Positions 37,145 to 46,115 of a stretch of 64,000 nucleotides of DNA are shown here, piece by piece. Source of the stretch: JABDMH01 sp965223025 (GTDB lineage Bacteria > Bacteroidota > Bacteroidia > Chitinophagales > Saprospiraceae). A program made the translations under genes and the position numbers. The stretch lies in the NCBI GenBank assembly GCA_965223025.1, contig CBDCVP010000021.1, forward strand, positions 620,001 to 684,000. The letters are read 5' to 3'. How positions within the stretch are numbered: the first letter of the stretch is position 1; every line of letters begins with the position of its first letter. Below the pieces are notes generated by a model, which had not been told where the DNA came from, ran no database searches, and saw only the letters and a program-made list of their open reading frames with translations.

Positions 37145-40100
37145 TTAATTAAGGAGTACCTTCTGGCGAATAGATATTTGCACAGGTCCCATCAGTCCGG
37201 AGGGTCTAGCATGATATGCTCTCCATGGGCGATCAAATCCATCTCTGGCTCCGACATTGCTGCGAGTGCGTTGCTCATGAAAAGGTGTATCAAGTTCGCC
37301 GATCAATTGATTTGACCAGGTGTTCGCAACATCAATGACCAGGTAGTTTTCTCCTGGTCTGACATGTCCACTAACGTCGAAGGAAAATGGGGCAAATACC
37401 TTGGTAGCTATTTCTGAACCATTCAGGTATATGGTGGCCACTTCTCCCACTCTGCCAAGGTCCAGAAGAAAACTCACATTGTCTCGAATTTTTTCGGGGC
37501 TAATGACGAAGGAGGTTTTGTAAGTGGCGATTCCACTGAATATCGATAGCTCCTCATTTTCATGGTCGCACCAATCAATCAGGGTGTCAAATTGTTGTAT
37601 GGGGTCAAATCCCCAGCCGTATGGAAAGGTCACCGTCCAGGGTCCAGAAATAGTCGATGTATTGTTGTTTGGCGGTGATGTAACAAGTTTTTCTGTTCCA
37701 TCGCTAAATTTTATTCGATAATTTGCACTGTCTGAAAAGGTATAAAACAATTTTTCTTCAAGCCCCTGCATAAGCAGAGATGGGTTAACTTGATTTAAGA
37801 GATGATGTTGGTTTGTGATGGTTGTGATATGGTTAATATCATGCTCTTTTTTCTTAAAGACGACAAAGGCGGATCCATATGGATCGAAGAATAGGGGAAT
37901 GGTGGTGTATTGTTCATTTTCACGATACCACAAGATTGGTTTTATGGTACCATCTACAGCATCATAGTGAAAAGGCTGTTTGCCGGATATCCGGAAACTC
38001 ACCTCACATTGGATCGCAGAAGAATCTTCATTGCAGATGAAGTATATCTCTTCATGATCAGTGGACCGATGTATGAAATCTAAGTTCACATCTTGATTAT
38101 TGCTGTAGGTAAAATCTGGACCAATTCCCTTCCCTTGCAGGATCTCGCTTTCCGTGTATCCTTGAAATATGGTGCCTTCCCCCCAATCCCTGCTAAACCT
38201 ACTTTGCTCATTTCCCCAAATTTTGGAGACGATACTTTTAAGTGTTGTTTCTGATGCTAGATAATTGCTCAAACCTGGTACAGTTTCTGGTGGGGATCCC
38301 AGAATAGAGGCACCCTGAGATAGCAATTCTTCGATTTTTTGCAGTACTTCTAAGCTCATCATTGGGTCTTCAGGAAGCACCAGTAACTCATAAGACATTC
38401 CAGAAGGTAATACCACTTTCCCCGCTGCGTCTACCGTACTTTGCAATAGGATTTCCTTATTCAGGTCATCATACGAATATCCTGGACCCAAGGACTCCCT
38501 GATGTACTTGGCGCCCGATGCAAAATTGGGAATCTGTTCACCATAGTAGTAAGCCACGTCTGCTACATAGCGACCTTGCTGAAGGAGTGCACTGGTACGT
38601 GCAAGGTAGGCGTGAAAGGGTTTAGACATGGACCACCATGTCATTTTAGGTGAAATGTGCGTTCCTGCTTGGTAACTCCATCCTGGATTGCCCCCTTCCT
38701 TTGGACTATGGGTCATGGTATGGTAGACCGCTCTGGTCATGCCTTCGCAAAAGGCCCTATCGGCTAATTTTTTTAGGGTAAGTGGTGATTCTTGCCAGTG
38801 CTTAAAGCTCGTGAAAGCCTCCATCTCGACGATCTTACGTCCATAAATATGGGCTGCACTGCCAATGTTTTTTACTACCTGAACAAGATCGTTACCATTG
38901 GCATCAAAGTGTTTGGGCTTTCGATTCCAAAACTCCCCGCGCATGATGTCTACTGAACCAAGTGCTTTGAGGTCTTCCGTTGGCACGTAATGTAAAGGCG
39001 GTCCTGGCCCACCAGATTCAGAAGCCAGTTGAATGCCATGTCGATGGCAAATGTCCCGGGCTTGGCGATAATGATTATGAATAAACATCTCAGAGACTGT
39101 CGACCGGTAATCGTGTAAAAAGCGAGCCGAAAAGATAGAGTCAATCATCTGCTGGCCAGCGAAAATGGCCATATAAGGTACCATAGAATATCCGTGTTGC
39201 TGCTCAAAGGTCTCCTGCAGGTCTGGGCTCCAAATGATGTAGTCTTCAGCTTCAAAACTGGCAAGATAAAGACGTTCTAAGGCTGTTGATCCCAAATCAC
39301 CAACCCGCTCATGCAGTCGATCGGTGATGAGTTCAAATTGTCTTCTGGTGGCTTTCGATGCATAGTGGTCCATGATCCATCCTTTAGATTTGTCACCTTG
39401 CACCCACATCCGCTGACCAAGGGGTGTGACGACTGCTCTGGCCAATACCCACTGGCCATTTGGCAGGTCTATCTGGACTTTGTTGCCATTGATTTTGCTG
39501 GCATCAAAGTTTAGTACTTCATCAGAATCACGTAGCAATCCATCCTCCCGGAGTGGATAAGCCATAAGCGCCACATTTTGATAGAATTCGGGGAATCCAT
39601 CGCCGGTAAATTGTGGATATAGCTCAAATTGACCGTACGGTTTTTGAAATGTGGATGGGACTTCCGGAAATCCGATGGTTTGCAAGGTTGTGGGCCCTGA
39701 CACCGTATCTCTCCAAAACAACAGGCGCATGATTTGTTCATCAGGTGGAGTCCATGGTCCTCCAGCATTCCAGCCACACGATACCGACAATCCCATGGAC
39801 AATCCCAGCTTCTTAGCTTCCTCAAGAGAAAATGCAATGCCATCTAGCATTTCCTTTCCCATAAAGGTATTTCCAGGTGGGATGATCTCAAGTGGATCTC
39901 CAATACCCATGTCAAAAATATCCGCACCTCCCAGACCCATTTCCTTAAGTGAGGTGAGTTCTTCTTTGATCCGCGCATAGTCAAAATTTCCGTGTGCCCA
40001 AATCCAGTAGGTGCGGGGCTTGGCTTCATCAGGTGGATCAAGGAAAATCTGATCGAGGTCATACTGAGCGTGCACTCCGCTGCAAACCAACAAAAGGGAT

Positions 40101-40171
40101 GAGAGCAGAAAAAATACGCGTGTGGACCTTGGGTTGTATGATAAGGGGTAACATCTATCAGTCATGAACAA
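37145..40171 (-). CDS. GH106-like alpha-L-rhamnosidase
   Basis: This 1,008-residue secreted enzyme has a hydrophobic signal after a short n-region (ending CSGVHAQ near residue 36). The mature start YWIWAHGNFDYARIKEELTS, followed by LKEMGLGGADIFDMG and LSVSCGWNAGGPWTPP, matches the GH106 group of large glycosyl hydrolases. The C-terminal 150 residues (LDLGRVGEVATIYLNG, VIDVANTWSNQLIG) form a galactose-binding-like beta-sandwich, as in other GH106 enzymes. It overlaps the symporter gene by 14 bp and is followed by the sulfatase. It would release L-rhamnose or a similar deoxy-sugar. Confidence 0.72.
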   Translation of the reverse strand: MFMTDRCYPLSYNPRSTRVFFLLSSLLLVCSGVHAQYDLDQIFLDPPDEAKPRTYWIWAHGNFDYARIKEELTSLKEMGLGGADIFDMGIGDPLEIIPPGNTFMGKEMLDGIAFSLEEAKKLGLSMGLSVSCGWNAGGPWTPPDEQIMRLLFWRDTVSGPTTLQTIGFPEVPSTFQKPYGQFELYPQFTGDGFPEFYQNVALMAYPLREDGLLRDSDEVLNFDASKINGNKVQIDLPNGQWVLARAVVTPLGQRMWVQGDKSKGWIMDHYASKATRRQFELITDRLHERVGDLGSTALERLYLASFEAEDYIIWSPDLQETFEQQHGYSMVPYMAIFAGQQMIDSIFSARFLHDYRSTVSEMFIHNHYRQARDICHRHGIQLASESGGPGPPLHYVPTEDLKALGSVDIMRGEFWNRKPKHFDANGNDLVQVVKNIGSAAHIYGRKIVEMEAFTSFKHWQESPLTLKKLADRAFCEGMTRAVYHTMTHSPKEGGNPGWSYQAGTHISPKMTWWSMSKPFHAYLARTSALLQQGRYVADVAYYYGEQIPNFASGAKYIRESLGPGYSYDDLNKEILLQSTVDAAGKVVLPSGMSYELLVLPEDPMMSLEVLQKIEELLSQGASILGSPPETVPGLSNYLASETTLKSIVSKIWGNEQSRFSRDWGEGTIFQGYTESEILQGKGIGPDFTYSNNQDVNLDFIHRSTDHEEIYFICNEDSSAIQCEVSFRISGKQPFHYDAVDGTIKPILWYRENEQYTTIPLFFDPYGSAFVVFKKKEHDINHITTITNQHHLLNQVNPSLLMQGLEEKLFYTFSDSANYRIKFSDGTEKLVTSPPNNNTSTISGPWTVTFPYGWGFDPIQQFDTLIDWCDHENEELSIFSGIATYKTSFVISPEKIRDNVSFLLDLGRVGEVATIYLNGSEIATKVFAPFSFDVSGHVRPGENYLVIDVANTWSNQLIGELDTPFHEQRTRSNVGARDGFDRPWRAYHARPSGLMGPVQISIRQKVLLN

Positions 40172-41609
40172 CGCTACTTTTGTTACTTAATAGAAATAAT
40201 CCAAAGAAAGTAATGGCCGCATTGACAATGATGATTTCGTAACCAAGTTGATAACCGGAAAACCATTGAGCCGAATACCGACTTAGGATGAATGCACACA
40301 ATGGTGCGATGACACAAAGTAATGGAACAAATTCATCTTTGACCACTCGCCCAGTCAGAAGACCAAAGGTGAAAAGTCCCAACAATGGACCGTAGGCATA
40401 TCCAGAGACCGTGATAAATGCACTAATGACACTTTGATCATTGATGAGTCGAAACGCCATAATACAAATGAATATCATGATCGAGAAGCCCAGATGTACC
40501 CGATGCCTAATTCGTGGGTTGTCTTGCTTCGATTTCTGATATCCCAGAAAATCCACACAAAAGGCTGTGGTTAAACCTGTGAGCGAAGTGTCTGCCGATG
40601 AATATGCCGCCGCGGCAATGCCGATCACGAAGGTAGCACTAGCCAGTACGCCTAAATGTTCGACAGCCAAAAGGGGATAAATTTCATCAGATGTATCGGG
40701 CAATGCAATGTTGTTTTCTGATGCGAAAAGCAGGAGCGCACCACCTAAGAACACGAACAGAATATTAACTAGGAAGACAGCAATGCTCAAGAGAACCAGA
40801 TTTTTCTTTGCATCACTGATGCTGGCGCAGGCGAGGTGTTTTTGCATGATGGCTTGATCTAATCCATTGCTCATGACGGTCAGCAATATGCCGGTGATGA
40901 CCAGCTTGAAGAAATTTTTGGGATCGTCCCATTCCCAGAAAAAGACTTGTGCATGCTCACTGTACCATATGTCCTCGTAGAGTTCCTGGAATGATAGCCC
41001 CAGACCATCACTGATAGAAACCAAGGTGAGTACTACTGCCAACAATAGAAAACTGGTCTGCAACACGTCTGTGAATAAAACGGTCTGAATACCCCCCTTA
41101 AATGTGTAAAACCAGATGAGGGCGATGGTTACAGCGACAGTCACAGCGAATGGCACACCCATATCATCAAAAATCATCAACTGCAAAACATACGCCATGA
41201 GAAACAAGCGAAATGATGCAGCCAACAAATGAGCAACCATAAAAAATGTAGCTCCTACTTTATGTGAGAAAAATCCAAAACGATCCTCTAAGTAGGCGTA
41301 TATGGAGACAACCTGCTGTCGATAATAGACAGGGACAAATACAAACGCCACAATCAGTAACCCAATCGTATAGCCAAGGACAAGTTGCAAGTAGGAGAAT
41401 TGACTGTGGATGACTTCACCAGGTACAGATATGAATGTGATGCCAGAAATAGCCACTCCCAACATACCGTAGGACACCAGTAGCCAGGGAGCTTTCCTAC
41501 CAGCCAGATAGAAGGCCTGTGCATTAGCAGTGCGGCCACTGAAGTAGGCAATAAGGTAGAGTACACCGAAATAGGATATAATGATGATGAGTGTTAAGCC
41601 CGCACTCAT
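40158..41609 (-). CDS. Sodium:solute symporter (SSS family)
   Basis: This 483-residue inner membrane protein has about thirteen hydrophobic helices. The N terminus (LYLIAYFSGRTANAQAFYLAGRKAPW) and the SSS-type GVAISGITFISVPGEV segment suit the sodium/solute symporter family. It would import a sugar or organic acid driven by sodium. It overlaps both neighbours, the isomerase by 4 bp and the GH106 gene by 14 bp, so one transcript encodes isomerase, importer, glycosidase and sulfatase. The released monosaccharide is its likely cargo. Confidence 0.88.
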   Translation of the reverse strand: MSAGLTLIIIISYFGVLYLIAYFSGRTANAQAFYLAGRKAPWLLVSYGMLGVAISGITFISVPGEVIHSQFSYLQLVLGYTIGLLIVAFVFVPVYYRQQVVSIYAYLEDRFGFFSHKVGATFFMVAHLLAASFRLFLMAYVLQLMIFDDMGVPFAVTVAVTIALIWFYTFKGGIQTVLFTDVLQTSFLLLAVVLTLVSISDGLGLSFQELYEDIWYSEHAQVFFWEWDDPKNFFKLVITGILLTVMSNGLDQAIMQKHLACASISDAKKNLVLLSIAVFLVNILFVFLGGALLLFASENNIALPDTSDEIYPLLAVEHLGVLASATFVIGIAAAAYSSADTSLTGLTTAFCVDFLGYQKSKQDNPRIRHRVHLGFSIMIFICIMAFRLINDQSVISAFITVSGYAYGPLLGLFTFGLLTGRVVKDEFVPLLCVIAPLCAFILSRYSAQWFSGYQLGYEIIIVNAAITFFGLFLLSNKSSVVHD

Positions 41610-43087
41610 GAGGATGTGTCGATTATCGCGGTTTCTATACCCATAAAGTCACCCAAATTCTTGATCACTTGTGCCCGGTGCCCGAGACCAAGGGCAAAAT
41701 GATGGGTAGGCCCTTCGGCAAACCACCTCTTCAAGAAGGTGCGTACGTCCGGTTGGAAGAATCCTCGTGTGTTGGTGTTGCCAGTGGCTGGTATCAAACC
41801 CGCTTTTGACTCACCTTCTGCCACGACAAATTTGTAGGCCCCGTTGGCATTTTGACCAATACTCAACATCGTAATGGGTCCCGCTTTCAATTGAAACTCT
41901 ACACTGGCTCCGGAACCCGGTTTGCCATGATATTTTTTTAGGCTGCGCAAGACCGGTTTTCCTTGCGCAATCTTGATATGGTGGGGACCATCGTGACCGA
42001 CCAATACAAAACCCTCTACAAAATCTACAGGGTGAAATTCTGCAAAACTACCTCCCATACTCATTCGATCCATGATGAGCATAGCAATACAAGTCTTCAG
42101 ATCCATCTCACCACACATTGGGAATCCCTTCCCAGTTAGTATCGAATTTCCGACAATAAGATTGCTAATCATTTTTCGCATGGCAGATCCTTCTTCAGCT
42201 TCATAATAGTATGCCAAACCATCCAATTTTTTCTCTGCAATAAACTTTCGCAAGGCTACGGAGACACGAGCCGCCTCCTCCAAATCTTGTGCGGTGAGTC
42301 TTTCTGTAATTGGGTCCGATTTAGGGTCTGGAGTATCAAAAAAGCTAAGAATTTCTTCAGTGGCAGTTTTGACTTCATTGGCAGATACTCGGCGATAGTG
42401 CACAAAAATATCGTCCACCTCAGTCTGTACTATGTGACAACCGAAGGTAGACGTCAGCATGGTTGAATCTGTGTGCATATCAAGCATGGCTTCCAACACA
42501 TGGCCCATCTGTCCTATCCGTGCTTGCTTTAGACTATGTAGTGCCTTGGCAATGTCGACGAAATCTCGGATTTCTCCTTCAGCCACCGGATCATTCTCCA
42601 GGGTACCAATAATCATGGGTGGAACTGGTCTTCCCATTCGAATGGCGACCGATGCAAATTCAGGCAATGCGCAAATATCATCGTTGTAGAGTTGCATGTG
42701 TGTAGTGGCCTTTACATAATCCATAGCGGCATCCGGTTGTAACGCTACCAGCACAATGGGTATTTGTAGAGACTGGAAGATACAAGCTACACTGCTGCTA
42801 GTGGCATATGTGAGCATGTCGATGAATAGTAAGTCCACATCCGCCCGACGGATTCTAGCCAGGATCTCAACGGCACGTTCTGCACAATCTGAAATACCAA
42901 AATCGACGACTTCTGTTTCGGTATCCTGAAGGCGGCTTTCGAAAATGGCCAGTTTATTTTCCAGTTGCTTCAATAAACCTGGAAATTGAGACCAGTAGGT
43001 CTTGTGTCCTACCCCTAAAACACCTATCCGGCAGAATAAGGGTTTAATACGCTGTAGTCCTTGGGGCTCTGCATTATGGTGCCTCAT
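41606..43087 (-). CDS. L-fucose/L-arabinose isomerase-family protein
   Basis: This 493-residue cytoplasmic protein has no signal peptide. The N-terminal domain (IGVLGVGHKTYWSQFPGL) and the later GFPMCGEMDLKTCIAMLIMD and SFAEFHPVDF segments fit the L-arabinose/L-fucose isomerase family. A C-terminal domain ends with GLGHRAQVIKNLGDFMGIE. It probably interconverts an aldose and ketose, for example L-fucose/L-fuculose or L-rhamnose/rhamnulose. It is the first gene of the minus-strand operon with the symporter, GH106 and sulfatase genes. The sugar specificity is inferred from the neighbours only. Confidence 0.72.
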   Translation of the reverse strand: MRHHNAEPQGLQRIKPLFCRIGVLGVGHKTYWSQFPGLLKQLENKLAIFESRLQDTETEVVDFGISDCAERAVEILARIRRADVDLLFIDMLTYATSSSVACIFQSLQIPIVLVALQPDAAMDYVKATTHMQLYNDDICALPEFASVAIRMGRPVPPMIIGTLENDPVAEGEIRDFVDIAKALHSLKQARIGQMGHVLEAMLDMHTDSTMLTSTFGCHIVQTEVDDIFVHYRRVSANEVKTATEEILSFFDTPDPKSDPITERLTAQDLEEAARVSVALRKFIAEKKLDGLAYYYEAEEGSAMRKMISNLIVGNSILTGKGFPMCGEMDLKTCIAMLIMDRMSMGGSFAEFHPVDFVEGFVLVGHDGPHHIKIAQGKPVLRSLKKYHGKPGSGASVEFQLKAGPITMLSIGQNANGAYKFVVAEGESKAGLIPATGNTNTRGFFQPDVRTFLKRWFAEGPTHHFALGLGHRAQVIKNLGDFMGIETAIIDTSS

Positions 43088-43228
43088 GCGGTCTGTAAAA
43101 GTGAGTTGGTTAGGAAATCAAGATAAGTAAATTGCTCTGGCCATCGAGGTTGGGTGAAAAGGGGAAAGAGGCAAAACGCACAAGGGGAGGTGTGAGCATT
43201 TAAAAAACAATGATCTAACGCAAATAAT

Positions 43229-43259
43229 TTTGATCTATCTCACAAATTTTCTATTTTAA
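43229..43259 (+). promoter_or_regulatory. Possible promoter of the lipoprotein gene pair
   Basis: TTTG (43229-43232), a 19-bp spacer and TATTTTAA (43252-43259, 6 of 8 to TAnnTTTG) lie 34 bp before the start codon of the lipoprotein gene, in very A/T-rich DNA. Confidence 0.4.
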
Positions 43260-43293
43260 GTAATGATTTGTTAAAATTTAAAATACAGCTCTC

Positions 43294-43971
43294 ATGATAC
43301 AGTCTTTTGTAAGCAGTCGGAATGCATTCTTGACCCTAGTGGCAATTTTCATGTTCAGTTGTGTTAGGGATGCTCCTCTAGATACCCAAGAATTGACCAC
43401 CTTGGAGAATAAGACTATCGATTTGGAGCAAGCAATACTTGATGAATATACACCTGGCAAGACTGGATCATCGAATAATCCAATCGTAGAAAAGAAAAAT
43501 CTCAACGTGGTTGATTACTACATGATTTTGGTATCAAATGGATATATTAAGGAAATCTACTCCGAAGTTGACTCGAAGGGAATTGTGGACATTCGCGCTT
43601 TTGTGAGAAACAATAATGGACACTTTGGAAGATCCGAAAATGAACAATTTCACTCAGTACTTGGGGTTTCTTCTAGGACACTTTCTCTATTATCACAGAT
43701 GGTAACCAAACTACAAAGAAGTGGAGTTACATACGACGAAGGGGCTCTTGCAACCAGCGTAGAGAAGTTGCACAAACTTGGCTTGATTGATCGGAGCGTT
43801 GTCCCGGCAGCCTCAACAGCACGCACGTCCTTTTGGAAGTATGCTAAGATAGTGGTCGGAAGTGCTGTTAAGATGTCTGCTTGTAGCCTAGGTCCAGTTG
43901 GGTGTGGCTTAGCGATTGTATCTATAGGAATTGATATTGCTGATTTTGCTTGTGAAATCCATGGGTGCTAA
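43294..43971 (+). CDS. Uncharacterised lipoprotein with Cys-containing hydrophobic C terminus
   Basis: This 225-residue protein has a signal peptide ending in the lipobox MFSC (Cys23). The middle, about residues 40-175, is polar and predicted helical. The last 45 residues form a hydrophobic, Gly- and Cys-rich segment (ACSLGPVGCGLAIVSIGIDI, then ACEIHGC) with four Cys residues. A hydrophobic Cys-rich tail on a secreted precursor resembles some bacteriocin precursors, but no family match is claimed. The next gene starts 11 bp before its stop and encodes a small membrane protein. The pair is divergent from the isomerase operon. Confidence 0.6.
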   Translation: MIQSFVSSRNAFLTLVAIFMFSCVRDAPLDTQELTTLENKTIDLEQAILDEYTPGKTGSSNNPIVEKKNLNVVDYYMILVSNGYIKEIYSEVDSKGIVDIRAFVRNNNGHFGRSENEQFHSVLGVSSRTLSLLSQMVTKLQRSGVTYDEGALATSVEKLHKLGLIDRSVVPAASTARTSFWKYAKIVVGSAVKMSACSLGPVGCGLAIVSIGIDIADFACEIHGC

Positions 43972-44218
43972 ATCAAAAAAGGCTTGGTTGCCTCGTGCTC
44001 TTGTGATCGTTGGATTAGTCCTGACGATCATTTATGGGGCTTTGCTTCGACCAAACTATGCTGTAGTTGAATATTGTGGTTACCTATTGCTAATTGCTGG
44101 CTTGGTATGGCTTTACCTTGATGGCTCTAAGAGCGATAAAAAGAGCCTAATTAGTTATGCAATTGCGGGACTAGTCTCTGTGGCATTAGTGGTGCTATAT
44201 ATCTATATGAAGCACTAA
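43961..44218 (+). CDS. Small integral membrane protein
   Basis: This 85-residue protein starts at the ATG inside the end of the previous gene (11-bp overlap), which implies translational coupling. It has three hydrophobic helices (LVIVGLVLTIIYGALL; VEYCGYLLLIAGLVWLYL; SYAIAGLVSVALVVLYIYM) and a Lys-rich N terminus (MGAKSKKAW). No family is recognised. The coupling to a lipoprotein with a Cys-rich tail makes an immunity-like or chaperone role conceivable, but unproven. A longer frame from 43931 would add ten residues. Confidence 0.6.
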   Translation: MGAKSKKAWLPRALVIVGLVLTIIYGALLRPNYAVVEYCGYLLLIAGLVWLYLDGSKSDKKSLISYAIAGLVSVALVVLYIYMKH

Positions 44219-44353
44219 CTAATTCTAGCTACATATCGATACGTAGCGGTAACGAAGCGATGTCGATGATAAATATTCCTGCACTCCACTTGAATACGCA
44301 AGTCGGTCCGTTTTGAATATTTCTACGGTGCCTTTCTCCATTATCGGCTGCAC

Positions 44354-45622
44354 CTAATCCCACCATTCCTCATCTTCGCAGAGGTATTTTTCTTTGATCA
44401 GGGTCTCATTCAACTCGATACCCAAGCCGGGTTGATCGCTCAATTGGATATGACCATCTTTCACCATCTCTTTGTCATATCCCAGTACATCAGGATCTCC
44501 ATTGACACCTCTCCCGGCCACATTTATTGGATTGGCAATAAAGACTTCATGCGCCAGAAATTCCCGCACAGAGGCAGCAAGGTTTGCGGAAGCGATGGTG
44601 GCTATTGGGCCGGCGACGTTGTGGGTAGCGACAGGAATGTAGTAGGATTCTGCCAGATCAGCAATTTTCTTAGCTTCTAGTAGACCTCCTGCCATGGAGA
44701 CATCGATCTCAATCATGTTGACGCCTTGGTGCACGATAAAAGGTCGAAAATCTGACCGGCCATAAAGGTTTTCGCCACATAGGATGGGTACTGGAGATTG
44801 TCGCGTCAAATTGACCCACTGTTCATTGAATGCGATGGGCAAAGGGTCTTCCATCCACCACGGTCGAATGGGCTCCACTGCCCTGGCGAGCCTCAGGGCA
44901 CTGTCGAAATCAAACTCCCAGTGGCAATGCACTGCGATATCGAAATCCAGTCCCATGGCTTGGCGGAGGTTTGCATAACCCTCCGCATTGCGATCAACTT
45001 CTCGATTAGAAAGTCGACGATTGTCAAGCTGGTTCCATTTCTGATCCCTCAAAATACCGACCTTGGCAGCCGTCCAATTTCCCACATGCATGAGTTCCGC
45101 AAATGCGGCACAGGATGAGGGGTCAAGCATATCCTTTGGGCTTTTTGAGACATAAGCCCGTACTTGCTTTACATGTGACCCACCACCCAAGATTTTGTGT
45201 ACTGGCTGATCACATAGTTTGCCTAGAATATCCCACAATGCTATTTCCACACCTGTAATGGCATGGGTAGCTACACCATGATTGCCACCATAGTAAGATG
45301 TGCGGGTGCTCATTTTAAAAACAAGTCGTTCTAAGTCAAAAGGATCCTGACCTAGTAGAATGGGTTTACATACATTTAAAACGATGTCTTTGGCCCCTAG
45401 ACCGTTTTCATCGTGGTGACACTCGCCTATTCCAATGACACCGGCATCGGTTTCAATTTTCACCAGAGGACTTACGCGAAATCCGATTTTAGTGCGAACA
45501 CATTTCACATCAGTAATTTTGACCCTGTTCATCTCTGGGAGGACAAAAGATCTGAAGGAAGAGATAAAGGGTAGTGCTGAGATAACCTTGGCTAGGGCCT
45601 TGATAAATGTACTGCGTTTCAT
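44354..45622 (-). CDS. Enolase-superfamily sugar-acid dehydratase-like protein
   Basis: This 422-residue protein starts at MKRSTFIKALAKVISALP, an exported-type N terminus. The capping domain contains VSPLVKIETDAGVIGIGECH. The barrel has WWMEDPL and LCGENLYG (two Glu metal ligands), then ATHNVAGPIA (likely acid/base His) as in the mandelate racemase/galactonate dehydratase group. The usual first metal Asp is a His here (IAVHCHWEF). Members dehydrate sugar acids such as galactonate, rhamnonate or fuconate. An exported N terminus is unusual for this family. It could serve the fucose/rhamnose genes nearby. Confidence 0.72.
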   Translation of the reverse strand: MKRSTFIKALAKVISALPFISSFRSFVLPEMNRVKITDVKCVRTKIGFRVSPLVKIETDAGVIGIGECHHDENGLGAKDIVLNVCKPILLGQDPFDLERLVFKMSTRTSYYGGNHGVATHAITGVEIALWDILGKLCDQPVHKILGGGSHVKQVRAYVSKSPKDMLDPSSCAAFAELMHVGNWTAAKVGILRDQKWNQLDNRRLSNREVDRNAEGYANLRQAMGLDFDIAVHCHWEFDFDSALRLARAVEPIRPWWMEDPLPIAFNEQWVNLTRQSPVPILCGENLYGRSDFRPFIVHQGVNMIEIDVSMAGGLLEAKKIADLAESYYIPVATHNVAGPIATIASANLAASVREFLAHEVFIANPINVAGRGVNGDPDVLGYDKEMVKDGHIQLSDQPGLGIELNETLIKEKYLCEDEEWWD

Positions 45623-45875
45623 ATTTCTTGGATCTGATGGATCTACATGCAAAACGGATTGAGAGCTTAAGTTAGCTTTTTTAAGAAAGAAAATGATCGA
45701 AGCAATTAGACCAATCTGGATGCTATTTTCCAAGCATATGATATCTAAGTGTCGGATGGCGCGCGAGAGATATCTGCTCGAATAAATGGAGGCTAGGAAG
45801 CTTGTGGCTGCATTCCTGCAGACTATAGTAATTTGGATGGGTTCAGCACTAGTGTGTATGACAAATATCCCTAAT

Positions 45876-46115
45876 ATGTTAATTTTGGGAAAACTGCAAT
45901 TATGTCTAAATCAGTCTAAATCTCAGGTAATTGACAAAATTATGGAAGCGACTCGGCAAGAAGTCGAGGCATTTATGGCGATCGAAGGTCAGATAGAAAC
46001 TGGTTTAGAATACGAAAACAAAGTGATAGAGATCTGTCGATCATTGGGTAAGAAACTTGTCTCAGGAGGTGGGGACATCGAAAAACGAGGTAAGAACAGT
46101 AAAAAAAACTCTTGA
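45876..46115 (+). CDS. ISKra4-like transposase, upstream frame
   Basis: This 79-residue frame starts at the ATG 3 bp inside the left inverted repeat (an earlier ATG at 45786 lies outside the element). It encodes the N-terminal part seen in ISKra4-type transposases: MEATRQEVEAFMAIEGQ, then the basic SLGKKLVSGGGDIEKRGKN. It ends TCT TGA directly after a frameshift heptamer. Alone it lacks the catalytic domain and might act as a regulator or DNA-binding peptide. Joined by -1 frameshifting it makes a transposase of about 411 residues with the next frame. Confidence 0.8.
   Translation: MLILGKLQLCLNQSKSQVIDKIMEATRQEVEAFMAIEGQIETGLEYENKVIEICRSLGKKLVSGGGDIEKRGKNSKKNS
46103..46109 (+). promoter_or_regulatory. 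-1 ribosomal frameshift heptamer A AAA AAC
   Basis: The slippery sequence A_AAA_AAC is in the correct register of the upstream frame (codons AAA AAA AAC), followed by TCT and a TGA stop. Slipping back one base continues CTC TTG ACC ACA, which is the start of the downstream transposase frame. A stimulatory stem-loop is not obvious downstream. Confidence 0.75.
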
